64,000 nucleotides of DNA from Collinsella aerofaciens (GCF_015555045.1 NZ_JADNJQ010000006.1:1-64000), one strand, 5' to 3'; counted from the stretch's first letter, positions 26,456 to 36,593 are shown. The notes: generated from the letters alone by a model not told the origin. Translations and numbers: made by a program.

Positions 26456-28189
26456 ATGTCGCAAAACGATCGAACTCAACTTATTCCCGATCCGCAGCAG
26501 CCGAGCAGGCACACCGGCGGCGTTCAGTCACCGCGTCCTATCGCGCCGAGCCACGGTCAGCAGCGTGGTGCGGCAAACGCTTCCCAACGCCCGAACCAAC
26601 AGCGACAGCAGCGTCAACAACGTCAGCAGCGCCAGGCAAACGGCAATGCGCCCAAGCAGCCCCCCACGCACGCTCGAGGCGATCGTGGCCCCGCGCGCAA
26701 ACCCGCCGAGAACAATAAGTCGGGCAAAAAGACGACGCTCTTTGTCGTCCTGGGTCTAATCGTCATTGTCTATATCGTAGGCGTCGTAGCATTTTCGCAG
26801 GTAGCCTACCCCAACACCACCATCGCCGGCGTCGATGTCTCGTTCTCCAACGCTTCGTCTGCCGCCACCAAGGTCAACTCGGCTTGGAAGCATTATAAGC
26901 TCACCGTGACAGGCGATGACTTTAGCTGGACCTATCAGCCCGAGTCCGATGAACCCATCGTCGACGGTGAAGCTGCTGCAAAAGAAATCATCAACCACAA
27001 CGAAGCCTTTATTTGGCCGGTCCGCCTTGTGGAATCCTTAAGCGGCAAGACCAAAACAACTGCTACCTCCAACGAAGTCGATCTTGATCAAGACGTCGAC
27101 CTGTCCATGCTTTCCGACACCTTTGACCAAAAGAAGTTTGAGAAGGATCTGGGCGCCGCCATCGACGAGTTTAACGAAGGACGTTCGGGCACGTTCGAGG
27201 CCAATAGCTCCTATGACGAGCAAGCGGGCAAGTTTACCGTCGAGAAGGCGCGCTCCAACGAAAAACTCAACCGCGAGCATGTCATTAAATATGCCGAGCT
27301 CGAGCTCGCCTCGCTGGCCGAGACCGTAGATCTTTCCAAGCTCGGCAACGATGCCTATGAGCCACTCAATGGAACGCTGACAGATGATCAGATTCAGGCC
27401 GCATGCGATGCCGCCAACAACTTCTTGGGCGTCAACGTGACCCTCAAGCTCAACGGCGAAGATGCCGGCAAGGTTGATGGCGGCTCCGTATTGCAGTGGA
27501 TCAGCTTTGCCGATCCGGCCAACCCCACGCTCGATACGACGCAGATCAGCAGCTGGGCAGCCGAGCTCGCCAACGGCTTTAATACCGTGGGCTCCACTCG
27601 CTGGTGGACGCGCGCCGATGGCAAGCAGTGCGCCGTCGAAGGCGGTGACTTTGGTTGGTCCATCGACAGCAGCTCGCTCGCCAAGCAGGTCGAGGACGCC
27701 ATTAACAACAAGCAGACCGGCGAAATCGAGATCAAGTACTCCCAGAAGGCCGACACCTTTACCGCAAAGGGAGAGCCCGACTGGAAGGCGTATATCGACG
27801 TCGACCTGTCCGAGCAGCACGCGCGCTACTATGACGAGAACGGTAATATCGTTTGGGAGGCCAACTTTATTTCCGGCAAACCGGGCGAAGACGCAACCCC
27901 CGAGGGCGTGTGGCAGATCAACAGCAACGACGGCGGCAGCACCCTGATTGGAGCCAAGGACCCCGAAACCGGTAAGCCCAAATACGAGAGCCCGGTGAGC
28001 TACTGGATGCCGTTTGAGGGCAACATGATCGGCTTCCACGATGCCACCTGGCAAAACAACAAGAGCTTCGATAACGCCGAGTCGTACAAGTGGTGCGGCA
28101 GCCACGGCTGCATCAACCTGCGCCTGGCCGACGCCAAGGCACTTCACGACTGCATCAAAGTCGGCCTGTGCGTGGTTGTCCACTCGTAG
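26456..28189 (+). CDS. L,D-transpeptidase (YkuD) with peptidoglycan-binding region
   Basis: A 577-residue membrane-anchored cell-wall enzyme. A long Gln/Arg/Pro-rich cytoplasmic N terminus (~1-90) is followed by one transmembrane helix (~93-115, LFVVLGLIVIVYIVGVV), a ~330-residue extracellular region, and a C-terminal YkuD domain with catalytic Cys in SHGCINLRLADA. It should form 3-3 type peptide cross-links or attach proteins to peptidoglycan. ATG 26456 is better spaced from GAAGGA than ATG 26447. Stands alone between two terminator-like regions. Confidence 0.9.
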   Translation: MSQNDRTQLIPDPQQPSRHTGGVQSPRPIAPSHGQQRGAANASQRPNQQRQQRQQRQQRQANGNAPKQPPTHARGDRGPARKPAENNKSGKKTTLFVVLGLIVIVYIVGVVAFSQVAYPNTTIAGVDVSFSNASSAATKVNSAWKHYKLTVTGDDFSWTYQPESDEPIVDGEAAAKEIINHNEAFIWPVRLVESLSGKTKTTATSNEVDLDQDVDLSMLSDTFDQKKFEKDLGAAIDEFNEGRSGTFEANSSYDEQAGKFTVEKARSNEKLNREHVIKYAELELASLAETVDLSKLGNDAYEPLNGTLTDDQIQAACDAANNFLGVNVTLKLNGEDAGKVDGGSVLQWISFADPANPTLDTTQISSWAAELANGFNTVGSTRWWTRADGKQCAVEGGDFGWSIDSSSLAKQVEDAINNKQTGEIEIKYSQKADTFTAKGEPDWKAYIDVDLSEQHARYYDENGNIVWEANFISGKPGEDATPEGVWQINSNDGGSTLIGAKDPETGKPKYESPVSYWMPFEGNMIGFHDATWQNNKSFDNAESYKWCGSHGCINLRLADAKALHDCIKVGLCVVVHS

Positions 28190-28321
28190 TGCAACGCGCG
28201 CATTCCTACAACGTGGAACTGCCGCAACCAATCTAACAGTTCCGAAAGAAACCGTCCTATGCGCCCGCCCCAACCGGTGGGCGCTTATAATTATCGAGGT
28301 TCTTTCTATAAAGGAGACGCT

Positions 28322-29758
28322 ATGCCGAATGTCCCAACGATCGCCCCGGGCCCAGATGATACCGAGCGCACGCCCGAAGGTGCCACCGAAACGATTCCTC
28401 TGATTACAAACGTACATGCCGACAAGCAGAGCGGACGCGCGAACGATACGGCCGAGATTTCCGATGAAGAGGCATATGCCAAGCTCAAGGCAAAACGCGC
28501 CGAACGTCGACGCAAAAAGCTGATTCGACGCGGTATTGCCGCCGGCGTCGTAGGTGCCATCGCGCTCATTGCCATTGTCGCAACCCTGGTTATCAATGCG
28601 CAGCCACAAGGCGCTAGCGGGCCTGTGACCGACATGGTGACCGAGGGCACGTTTAGCTCAACGGTCGAGGCGAAAGGCCAGCTCAAACCCATTTCGTCCT
28701 CAGTGGTCTCCCCTTCTGTCGACGGCACGGTCGATTCGATCAACGTGCAGGCAGGCCAATCCGTCAACGAGGGCGACGTGCTTATGACCATTAAAAACGA
28801 CGAGTTAGATCGCAACGTTGCCGAGGCGCAGCGTGCAGTTGCAGCCGCCCAGGAAGACCTCACCAACGCGCAGAAAGCCGCCGCTGTCGCGCAGGCCACC
28901 CCAACGACGGACGTCGATGGAGCTTCCGCAGCGGCTGACGTCTCCGCCGCATCAGCGGACACGAACGCCGTATCGGCCGCGCAGCGCAGCCTCGCATCGG
29001 CCCAGGCAAACCTCGACCAGGCGAACGCCAAGGCCGCCAGTCGCACGGTAACGGCCCCGAGCTCGGGTAGCATCGTGGAGCTCAACGCCAAGGTGGGCGC
29101 CACGGTAACAGGCGGCATGATCATGGGCGAAAGCGTTACGAGTGGCGGCAAGCAGTGCATGCAGATCGCCGACCTATCTAAGATGAAGGTGACCGTGCAG
29201 GTGGGCGAAAAGGACATCGCCAAGATCGCCGTTGGGCAGAGCGCCAACGTCACGTATCCCGCGTTTCCCGATATCGTGAGCCAGGGCACCGTCACGGCTA
29301 TCGCGTCGGTGGCAAACTCCGACGCCGCCAACGGTGGCGGCGGCAGCGTAACCTTTAACGTCGACATTCTCATCGAGGCGCCCGACGCGCGCCTGAAGCC
29401 GGGCATGACGGCCGAGGTATCGGTGGTGACCGAGCAGCTCGACGACGTGGTGATGGTGCCGACGATGGCGCTCATGACCGAAGACGGCGAACACTATTAC
29501 GTCAACGTGGCAACCGACGACGAGGGCAAGCAATCCCGTCGCGTGAAGGTGACCGTCGTGACGCAAAACGACAACGAAGCCGTAGTCGGCAAGACGCAGG
29601 TCAAGCGCGACGACCAGGGCAACGAGATCAACCCCAACGTGCCGGTTACCAAGCTGCGCGATGGCGACACCGTCGTCATGGACACCGGAGCGGACGCAAC
29701 GGCTGACGGCGGCTACAGCGCAGATTCTGGCAGTATGTCTGCCGATGAGGACATGTAA
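28322..29758 (+). CDS. MacA-like membrane fusion/adaptor protein
   Basis: A 478-residue adaptor for an ABC exporter. A polar N terminus, a transmembrane helix (~residues 75-98), then a barrel-sandwich (lipoyl-like) half with VDSINVQAGQSVNEGDVL, an Ala-rich helical hairpin, the second half with APSSGSIVELNAKVGATV and a beta-barrel domain. AAAGGAG precedes ATG 28322. It overlaps the ATPase gene by one base (TAATG), so the three genes are translated together. Substrate unknown; peptides or antibiotics are typical for MacAB-like sets. Confidence 0.88.
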   Translation: MPNVPTIAPGPDDTERTPEGATETIPLITNVHADKQSGRANDTAEISDEEAYAKLKAKRAERRRKKLIRRGIAAGVVGAIALIAIVATLVINAQPQGASGPVTDMVTEGTFSSTVEAKGQLKPISSSVVSPSVDGTVDSINVQAGQSVNEGDVLMTIKNDELDRNVAEAQRAVAAAQEDLTNAQKAAAVAQATPTTDVDGASAAADVSAASADTNAVSAAQRSLASAQANLDQANAKAASRTVTAPSSGSIVELNAKVGATVTGGMIMGESVTSGGKQCMQIADLSKMKVTVQVGEKDIAKIAVGQSANVTYPAFPDIVSQGTVTAIASVANSDAANGGGGSVTFNVDILIEAPDARLKPGMTAEVSVVTEQLDDVVMVPTMALMTEDGEHYYVNVATDDEGKQSRRVKVTVVTQNDNEAVVGKTQVKRDDQGNEINPNVPVTKLRDGDTVVMDTGADATADGGYSADSGSMSADEDM

Positions 29759-30531
29759 TGCGTCCCGTTATCGACATCCGCAACGTGCACCGCATCTTTG
29801 AGAGCGAGGCAGGTTGCGCCCACATCCTGCACAACGTGAGCCTGGCGGTAAATCCCGGCGAATTCGTCGCTATCACTGGCCCCTCGGGCTCGGGCAAATC
29901 AACGCTCATGAACATCCTGGGCTGCCTGGACAAACCGACGGCGGGCGACTATTACCTGCAAGGGCTCAACGTGGCCGAGCTCGATGATGACGAGCTCACC
30001 GAAGTCCGCGCCCTGAGTATTGGCTTTGTCTTTCAGAGCTTCAACCTGCTGCCGCGCCTGTCGGTTATCGAAAACGTGATGCTGCCGCTGGCCTACACCA
30101 ATGTGCCCCGTAGCCAGCGCGAAATGCGCGCCGTTCACGCGCTGCAGGCTGTCACGCTGCCCGTCGACCACTGGGACCACCGCATATCCGAGCTCTCGGG
30201 CGGCCAGATGCAGCGCGTCGCAATCGCGCGCGCCCTCGTCAATGACCCGCCCATCATCCTGGCCGATGAGCCGACGGGAAACCTGGACTCCGCTACCGGA
30301 GCGCTTGTGATGGAGACCTTCCATAAGCTCCAGAAGCGCGGCAAAACCATCGTGCTTATCACACACGACCCCGGCATCGCCGCCGAGGCCGACCGTGCCG
30401 TGACCATCCGCGACGGTCGCATTCACGATGGCGCGTATATTCCACATGCACCGCGGACCCTGCGCAGCGCCGTGGATAGCCTGCCCATGATTTCCGCCTC
30501 CGCCAACCCGCCGAAAGGAGAGATGGCATGA
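29758..30531 (+). CDS. ABC transporter ATPase, MacB/LolD type
   Basis: A 257-residue ATPase with Walker [11 protein letters not shown]-loop [16 protein letters not shown] typical of the MacB/LolD/FtsE class, signature ELSGGQMQR, Walker [14 protein letters not shown] and switch His in LITHDP. It overlaps the permease by four bases (ATGA). Confidence 0.93.
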   Translation: MRPVIDIRNVHRIFESEAGCAHILHNVSLAVNPGEFVAITGPSGSGKSTLMNILGCLDKPTAGDYYLQGLNVAELDDDELTEVRALSIGFVFQSFNLLPRLSVIENVMLPLAYTNVPRSQREMRAVHALQAVTLPVDHWDHRISELSGGQMQRVAIARALVNDPPIILADEPTGNLDSATGALVMETFHKLQKRGKTIVLITHDPGIAAEADRAVTIRDGRIHDGAYIPHAPRTLRSAVDSLPMISASANPPKGEMA

Positions 30532-31742
30532 GCGCCCGCGATCTCATCCAGGAAGCCCTTCACTCGCTCGAGGCCAACAAGGGGCGCAGCCTGCTCACCA
30601 TCCTGGGCATTGTCATCGGCATCGCCTCGGTTATCGCCATGACTTCGCTCATCGGCGGCATCCAAAACAGCCTGGTCAACAGCCTGGGCCTCAATGCGGC
30701 ACGCATGGTGCAAATCTATTCGTCGCAAGAACTCACAGAGTCGGACATCGAGAAGCTTCAAAAACTGGTGCCGCAGATAGAGCAGATCGGCATTGTCGAC
30801 AGCGCGTATACCGAGTACAAGACCGGCGATAAAAGCTATACCGTCATGGCACAGGGTGTCGATAGCGACATGCTCGACGCCATGGGGGCCGGAAAGCTCG
30901 TTGCGGGGCGTACCTATTCCCAGGCCGAGTCTCAATCAGGCTCGCGCGTGGCGCTCATCAGCCGCGGCGGCGCCGATCAGCTTTACGGCAACGAACAGGA
31001 TGCGCTGGGGAAAACCATCAAGGTGTCCAACGGCGAGGTGCAGATTGTCGGCGTGATTGACGGCGGCAGCGACTCCATGGGCTCGCTCACGCTGTATATG
31101 CCACGCGAAACCATCTCCGGCCTGTTTGGCGACGAGAATCCTTCATTCCCCAGCGTGACGGCGCTCGCCGCCGAGGGCACGGACATGGATGAGCTCTGCA
31201 AGACCATCGAGTCCAAGGTGCGCGCGATGAAGGGCATCGAGGAGGAGGATGAGTACAACAGTGTATCGGCGACCTCCATGAAAAGCGCCATCGATGCACT
31301 CAACTCCTTTATGGGCGCGTTTTCGCTCATCATGGGTGCTGTCGCCAGCATCTCGCTGCTTGTCGGCGGTATCGGCATTATGAATATGATGCTTACCAAC
31401 GTAACGGAGCGCATCCGCGAGATCGGCATCCGCCGCGCTCTGGGCGCAAGTCGTCGCGATATCACTGCGCAGTTTTTGGCCGAATCCTCGGCGCTGTGCG
31501 TCACCGGCGGACTGCTAGGTGTCCTGATTGGCTATCTGCTGGCCTGGGCTCTTGCGATGTTTGCCGCAGGATCAGGGGTTCTCGGCGAGCTCGGTGCCAG
31601 CGGGCAAATCACACCGAGCTTTTCAATCGCCACGGTACTGCTGGCCTTCGCCGTCTCCGTCGGCATCGGCGTAATCTTTGGCTTCTATCCCGCTCGCCGC
31701 GCGGCAAAGCTCGACCCGGTGGAGTGCCTACGCTACCAGTAA
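30528..31742 (+). CDS. ABC transporter permease, MacB/FtsX type
   Basis: A 404-residue permease with one N-terminal helix (SLLTILGIVIGIASVIAM), a large periplasmic-type core domain (~50-250) and three C-terminal helices with the FtsX signature TNVTERIREIGIRRALGASR. Four-helix topology is that of mechanotransmission exporters. Last gene of the adaptor-ATPase-permease operon; a dispersed repeat follows 13 bases later. Confidence 0.92.
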   Translation: MSARDLIQEALHSLEANKGRSLLTILGIVIGIASVIAMTSLIGGIQNSLVNSLGLNAARMVQIYSSQELTESDIEKLQKLVPQIEQIGIVDSAYTEYKTGDKSYTVMAQGVDSDMLDAMGAGKLVAGRTYSQAESQSGSRVALISRGGADQLYGNEQDALGKTIKVSNGEVQIVGVIDGGSDSMGSLTLYMPRETISGLFGDENPSFPSVTALAAEGTDMDELCKTIESKVRAMKGIEEEDEYNSVSATSMKSAIDALNSFMGAFSLIMGAVASISLLVGGIGIMNMMLTNVTERIREIGIRRALGASRRDITAQFLAESSALCVTGGLLGVLIGYLLAWALAMFAAGSGVLGELGASGQITPSFSIATVLLAFAVSVGIGVIFGFYPARRAAKLDPVECLRYQ

Positions 31743-31755
31743 GCCACCACCAACA

Positions 31756-31823
31756 AGTTGCGGTGAATTAGGGACTGGATATGCTATCTAGCTTCAAAAA
31801 CAGACACTATTTCACCGCAACTT
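31756..31823. repeat. Dispersed inverted-repeat element, copy 2
   Basis: Arms AAGTTGCGGTGAATTAGGG and ACTATTTCACCGCAACTT match copies 1 and 3; the centre is unrelated. It marks the left edge of the cobalamin block. Confidence 0.85.
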
Positions 31824-31825
31824 AT

Positions 31826-31935
31826 TGAAGGGCTGCTTGCGCCAGTTCCGGGCGTCGTCCTCGAGCTATTGGCGGATGACGGGCTTGTACGAGTCGAGCT
31901 TGCTCGGGGCGCTCCTCTTCGCGGGCGGGAGGGCG
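31826..31935 (-). pseudogene. Remnant of an IS21-type transposase (istA)
   Basis: The minus strand reads PSKLDSYKPVIRQ, a TAG stop, then LEDDARNWRKQPF. This resembles the IstA region that normally reads KLDPYKPxIDxWLEDD...RKQRHT, with the stop replacing a Trp codon. No start, no catalytic domain and no partner istB remain. Recognition is from memory of the family. Confidence 0.55.
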
Positions 31936-31953
31936 CGCAGGCGCGGCGAGCGC

Positions 31954-32727
31954 CTAGCGCGCGAGCTCCCGTAAGAGCGCGTCTTCCACTTCCCGAAGCG
32001 AAAGGGCGCCGCCTCCCTCGGCGGGACGGGCGACCACGATGCAGCGCGCTCCCACGTCGCGCGCGGCGGCGAGCTTCTCGGCCGTGCCGCCTACGGTTCC
32101 CGAGTCCTTGGTCACAAGCCACTGGGCGCCCACCTGCCGAAGCATCGCCTCGTTGAGCTCGCGGGTGAAGGGCCCCTGCATGCCGATGACGTGCGACGGC
32201 GAAAACCCCGCGTCGATGCACTTCGTTATAGCGCCGGGCAGCGGGAGCACACGCACGAAGAAGCGCTCCGCGAAATCGGCGACGCGCGTGTAGGGAGCAA
32301 GCTCCTTGCTCCCCGTCGCGAGAAGCGCGCGACCCGGGTTCTCGGAGAGAAAGCGCGCCGCGCAGGCGATCGACGCGACCGACACGACGCCTTTGGGCAG
32401 CGCCTCGGCCGGGCGCGCAAGGCGCAGGCATCGTGCACCCACGGCGAGCGAAGCGGCCCGGATGTTGCCGCTTGCGAGCGTAGCGTAGGGGTGCGTGGCG
32501 TCGACGACGATGTGCGCGCCGGAAAGCTCGCGCTCCATGTCGGCCTCGTCGAGCCTGCCCGCATGCACCTCGATACCCGGAAGCTCGCCCAAAAGCTCGC
32601 CTCCGTAATCGGTTGCCGCGTAGGCACGGGCGGGGATGCCCGCCCCGCTCGCCCATTCGCACAGAAGGCGGCCCTCGGTGGTGCCGGCGAAGATGCGCAG
32701 CGCCGGCGCGGATGCGGGCGCCGTCAC
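31954..32727 (-). CDS. cbiJ: Cobalt-precorrin-6A reductase
   Basis: A 257-residue CbiJ/CobK, reducing the macrocycle of (cobalt-)precorrin-6A with a nicotinamide cofactor. Family features: LRIFAGTTEGRLL at the N terminus, VDATHPYA near residue 80 and KDSGTVGGTAEKLAAA near the C terminus. GTG 32727 overlaps the cbiC stop as GTGA. Last gene of the cobalamin operon, followed by the IS remnant. Confidence 0.92.
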   Translation of the reverse strand: MTAPASAPALRIFAGTTEGRLLCEWASGAGIPARAYAATDYGGELLGELPGIEVHAGRLDEADMERELSGAHIVVDATHPYATLASGNIRAASLAVGARCLRLARPAEALPKGVVSVASIACAARFLSENPGRALLATGSKELAPYTRVADFAERFFVRVLPLPGAITKCIDAGFSPSHVIGMQGPFTRELNEAMLRQVGAQWLVTKDSGTVGGTAEKLAAARDVGARCIVVARPAEGGGALSLREVEDALLRELAR

Positions 32728-33365
32728 TTCGGGCCCCCTGGGCGCGTGATCTGGTAGAGCAGCGCGTTCATAATGGCAGCCGCCACGGTCGAGCCGCCCT
32801 TGCGACCCCTCGCGACGATGGCCGGCACGCGTCGCGCGAGTAGCTCCTCTTTCGCCTCGACCACGTTCACAAACCCAACTGGCACCCCAACGACGAGCGC
32901 GGGCGCGATCTTCCCCGCGTCCATGAGCTCGGCGAGACGCAGAAGTGCTGTGGGAGCGTTGCCGACGGCCACGATGAGCGGACCCTCGATGCCGCAAGCT
33001 TTGTCCATGCTCGCAACGGCGCGAGTCGTGCCCGCGGCGCGCGCCGTTGCGGCGACATCCGGGTCGGCCATATAGCACACGGCCTGGCAGCCGATCTTCG
33101 CGAGCGCGGGCTTGCTTATGCCTGCGAGCGCCATGTTCGTGTCGGTGAGCACCGTGGCCCCTGCGCGCAGTGCGTCGAGCGCACAGTGCGCGGCGTCATG
33201 GGTGAACACGAGGGAATCGGCGTACGAGAAGTCGGCAGTGGTGTGGATGACGCGCTTCACGACGGGCTCTTCGAGCGGCGGGAACGTGCGGCCGCCGAGC
33301 TCTTCGGTGATGATCTCGAAGCTGCGACGCTCGATGTCGCCGGGCGCCATCTCCTTGGAATCCAT
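32724..33365 (-). CDS. cbiC: Precorrin-8X methylmutase
   Basis: A 213-residue CbiC/CobH that moves the C11 methyl to C12, giving (cobalt-)cobyrinate. The catalytic His lies in VIHTTADFSYADSLVF near residue 41; TDTNMALAGI and VGVPVGFVNVVEAKEEL are family-typical. It starts directly after the cobA stop without spacing. Confidence 0.95.
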   Translation of the reverse strand: MDSKEMAPGDIERRSFEIITEELGGRTFPPLEEPVVKRVIHTTADFSYADSLVFTHDAAHCALDALRAGATVLTDTNMALAGISKPALAKIGCQAVCYMADPDVAATARAAGTTRAVASMDKACGIEGPLIVAVGNAPTALLRLAELMDAGKIAPALVVGVPVGFVNVVEAKEELLARRVPAIVARGRKGGSTVAAAIMNALLYQITRPGGPK

Positions 33366-33881
33366 CTAGTACTCCACTCCTTCCCTTGCACATATCCCCT
33401 GCTCGTAGGGGTGTTTCTCGCACCGCATCTCGGTTATGTAGTCGGCCTTCTCCACGATCTTGCGGGAAGGCGCGCGCCCGGTGAGCGCTACTTCGACGCC
33501 GCGCGCGGACATATCGAGCGCGCGGTCCACGAGCGCCTCGTCGACAAGCCCCTTCGAAAGCGCGTCGAGCGCCTCGTCGAGCACGAGCAGCCCCTCCTGC
33601 GCGCCCTCGAGCTCGGCGAGCGCGGAAGCGAGGTTCCCATCGTGCAGCTCGCGCGTCGCGGCAAGTTCTTCCGACGTCATGGACCAGGTAAACTTGTCCG
33701 ACGCCTTCCCCGCGAACACGGGCACGCCGAAATGCTCGGCGAGCAGGCACACCTCCCCGCTTTCGCCGTCTTTCAGGAACTGCACGACGACGACGCGGCG
33801 GCCTGCGGCGAGCATGCGAAGGGCGAGGCCCATCGCCGCCGTGGTCTTGCCTTTGCCGTCGCCATGATACACGTGGATCAT
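33366..33881 (-). CDS. cobA: Corrinoid adenosyltransferase
   Basis: A 171-residue CobA/CobO/BtuR-type enzyme transferring adenosyl from ATP to Co(I) corrinoid. The P-loop is YHGDGKGKTTAAMG; LLVLDEALDAL and LTGRAPSRKIVEKADYITEM are diagnostic. The ATG overlaps the cbiP stop (ATGA). Here cobA means the adenosyltransferase, not the uroporphyrinogen methyltransferase of the same name. Confidence 0.95.
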   Translation of the reverse strand: MIHVYHGDGKGKTTAAMGLALRMLAAGRRVVVVQFLKDGESGEVCLLAEHFGVPVFAGKASDKFTWSMTSEELAATRELHDGNLASALAELEGAQEGLLVLDEALDALSKGLVDEALVDRALDMSARGVEVALTGRAPSRKIVEKADYITEMRCEKHPYEQGICAREGVEY

Positions 33882-35377
33882 ACGCCCTCCTCGATAATGC
33901 GGTAGACATACTCCATGTCGAGCGCCCCACGCACGGAGTCGGCCAGGCGGTCGAACTCGCGCGCACGGTGATCGGCCGCGGACGCCGCGCCCGCAGCACC
34001 CACGACGCTCTCGGGCAGGCCACGCATGCGCGCGAGCGAGCGCGCGAGGGCGAGCGCCACCCCCGGTTCGTCGAACAGGCCGTGGAGATAGGTTCCAAAC
34101 ACGTTTCCGCAGGCCGCGCCTTCTGGTTTGCCGCCAATCGTGCCCGCAGGGGCGCAGGAGACGGTCGTTTCGCCGTCGTGGATCTCGTACCCGCGAGCCG
34201 TCATGCCGTTCCACACCGAGAACGCGCCTTGGGCGCCTGTGATGCGCAGCTCCGACTGGGCGAGGCGCTTTTCCTCCCTGAACACCGTACTTGCAGGGAT
34301 GAGCCCGAGCCCGCGCGCGGTGCCAGCGCCTTCCCTGCCGTGCGGGTCGGAAAGCTCGTCACCCAAAAGCTGGTAGCCTCCGCATATGCCGAGCACCGGC
34401 GTGCCCGCACCCGAAAGCGCGCGTACACAGGCTCCGATGCCGCTAGCCGCAAGCCAGCGCGCGTCGTCGAGCGTGGTCTTCGAGCCGGGGAGCACCACCA
34501 GGTCGGGTCGGCCCAGATCGGTCGTCGAGGAAACGTAGCGCACGCCTACGCCGGGCACGCGCGAAAGCGGGTCGAAGTCGGTGAAGTTCGACAGATGCGG
34601 AAGGCGCACGACGGCGACGTCGATGACGCCGCGCGCCTCGCGGGCAGATAGGCGCGGCGCGAGCGAGTCCTCGTCGTCCAGGTCGAGCGTAAGATACGGC
34701 ACGACCCCCACGACGGGAACCCCGCACATCTTCTCGAGCGGGGCCAAACCCGGGCGCAGGATTTCCACATCGCCGCGGAACTTGTTCACCACAAGCCCCC
34801 GCAAAAGAGCGCGATCCTCGGGCGCAAGGAGCGCGACCGTGCCGTAAAGCTGGGCAAACACCCCGCCTGGGTCGATGTCGCCCGCAAGCAGCACGGGGGA
34901 GGACACGGCGCGCGCGAGCCCCATGTTGACGATGTCGTTTTCGGCAAGGTTGATTTCGGCGGGGCTGCCGGCGCCCTCGATAACGATGACGTCGTTTTCC
35001 TCCGCGAGCGAATCGAACGCCTCCAAAATCTGCGGCATGAGCGCCTTCTTTCGCGCGAAGTAGTCCCTCGCAGCGAAGGCTCCCTGCTCCTTGCCGGCCA
35101 CGATGAGCTGGCTTCGGTGGCCGCTTTCGGGCTTGAGCAGAATGGGGTTCATGCGCACGTCGGGCGCGATGCTGCACGCCTCGGCCTGCATGATCTGGGC
35201 GCGCCCCATCTCGAGCCCGTCGGCCGTGACACCGCTGTTGAGCGCCATGTTCTGGCTCTTGAAGGGAGCCACGCGCAGGCCGTCCTGCGAAAGCACACGG
35301 CACAGCCCCGCCGCAAGCAGGCTCTTCCCCGCGTTCGACATGGTGCCCTGAATCATGATGGGCTTCGCCCTACCCAC
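33878..35377 (-). CDS. cbiP: Cobyric acid synthase
   Basis: A 499-residue glutamine-dependent amidase of the CbiP/CobQ family, amidating positions b, d, e and g of adenosylcobyrinate a,c-diamide. The ATP-binding half starts IMIQGTMSNAGKSLLAAGLC; the glutaminase-like half contains the Cys in LGICGGYQLLG and TYLHGLFD near the end. GTG 35377 has AGGAGG nine bases upstream and overlaps cobD by eight bases. Confidence 0.95.
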   Translation of the reverse strand: MGRAKPIMIQGTMSNAGKSLLAAGLCRVLSQDGLRVAPFKSQNMALNSGVTADGLEMGRAQIMQAEACSIAPDVRMNPILLKPESGHRSQLIVAGKEQGAFAARDYFARKKALMPQILEAFDSLAEENDVIVIEGAGSPAEINLAENDIVNMGLARAVSSPVLLAGDIDPGGVFAQLYGTVALLAPEDRALLRGLVVNKFRGDVEILRPGLAPLEKMCGVPVVGVVPYLTLDLDDEDSLAPRLSAREARGVIDVAVVRLPHLSNFTDFDPLSRVPGVGVRYVSSTTDLGRPDLVVLPGSKTTLDDARWLAASGIGACVRALSGAGTPVLGICGGYQLLGDELSDPHGREGAGTARGLGLIPASTVFREEKRLAQSELRITGAQGAFSVWNGMTARGYEIHDGETTVSCAPAGTIGGKPEGAACGNVFGTYLHGLFDEPGVALALARSLARMRGLPESVVGAAGAASAADHRAREFDRLADSVRGALDMEYVYRIIEEGV

Positions 35378-36593
35378 GGGTATCGACCTCCTTCGTCGAG
35401 CCTCGGCCATACGCGCCCGCCATAGCGCCGCTGCAAGAAGCGCAGCCCCGTTCGTCGGGTTCGCCTTCGCCCGATGCGCCTTCCGCCCGAAGCGCGCGGC
35501 TGAACGCCATCGCAAGCCGGGCATTCTCCTTGCGCGTGCGCACCGCGACGCGGCACCAGAAACGGGACAGTACCGAAAACGAGTCGCACGTGCGGACCAA
35601 AACCCCCTGTTTATACAGGCGCTCGGGGATGTCTTTCGCCGGTGTGCGGACTAAAAGGAAGTTCGCATCCGACGGCACGACGGAAAGCCCGAGCGAGGAG
35701 AGCTCGTGGGAAAGCCACGCTCGCTCGCCCGCCAATACATCGCGCGTGCGCGAGACGTATTCGACGTCTTCCAGGGCGGCGATACCCGCGGCCTCGGCGA
35801 CCGAGGAGACGGGCCACGCCTGCCCCGCCCGGCGAATCCCCTCGAGGAGTTGGGCGTTTCCGCTGATCAGATATCCCAACCGCAACCCCGCCATTCCGTA
35901 GAGCTTGGTGAACGCGGAGAGCACGGCCACATGGCGCGAACACGCGGCGCGTGCGGCCACGCTCCTTTCGCGGGCGTCGGGCGCAAATCCGAGGAAGCAC
36001 TCGTCCACGACGAGCAGCGCGCCCGCCTGCTCGCAGCGGCATGCCACGGCATCGATCACGCGGGGGTCGACGAGGCGCCCCGTCGGGTTGTTCGGATTGC
36101 AGAGGTACGCCACGTCTCCCGGCCCCTCGATCGCGCGGGCGAAGGAGGCAGGCACGTCGAAGTCGTCCGCTTCGGAGAGCGGGAACTCCTGCACGCATGC
36201 GCCGTAGTAAGATGCCGCCTCCGCATATTCAGAGAACGTCGGCGCGCACACGACGATGCGTTTCGGGCGCACCGCCGCAGCGAGCCGCCAGATGATGTCG
36301 GACGCGCCCGCGCCGCAGACGATAGTATCTTCGGGAATGCCCTGGGCGCGCGCTAGGGCGCGAACGAGGGCGAGGCTTTCCCTATCGGGGTAGGCGTCGA
36401 TTCGAGAAAGCGACTTGCAAGCTGCGGCGACGGCGCGCGGCGAGGGGCCTGCCGGATTCACGTTCACCGAGAAGTCGATGAGATCGGAGGCGCCCCCTTC
36501 GCAACCGATGCCGAGCGATTGCGCGCTGCCCCCATGCGTACGGGCGCGCAGGATTCCCCCGGCAGCCCGGAGCGCGGCGTGGTCTTCCCTCAT
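35370..36593 (-). CDS. cobD: L-threonine-O-3-phosphate decarboxylase
   Basis: A 407-residue PLP enzyme giving the aminopropanol phosphate linker of the nucleotide loop. HisC/CobD features: DFSVNVNPAGPSP near residue 40, YLCNPNNPTGRLV, VVDECFLGF and PLP lysine in FTKLYGMAGLRLGY. The C terminus carries a ~35-residue Cys/Gly-rich extension. ATG 36593 overlaps the cbiB stop. Confidence 0.9.
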   Translation of the reverse strand: MREDHAALRAAGGILRARTHGGSAQSLGIGCEGGASDLIDFSVNVNPAGPSPRAVAAACKSLSRIDAYPDRESLALVRALARAQGIPEDTIVCGAGASDIIWRLAAAVRPKRIVVCAPTFSEYAEAASYYGACVQEFPLSEADDFDVPASFARAIEGPGDVAYLCNPNNPTGRLVDPRVIDAVACRCEQAGALLVVDECFLGFAPDARERSVAARAACSRHVAVLSAFTKLYGMAGLRLGYLISGNAQLLEGIRRAGQAWPVSSVAEAAGIAALEDVEYVSRTRDVLAGERAWLSHELSSLGLSVVPSDANFLLVRTPAKDIPERLYKQGVLVRTCDSFSVLSRFWCRVAVRTRKENARLAMAFSRALRAEGASGEGEPDERGCASCSGAMAGAYGRGSTKEVDTRG

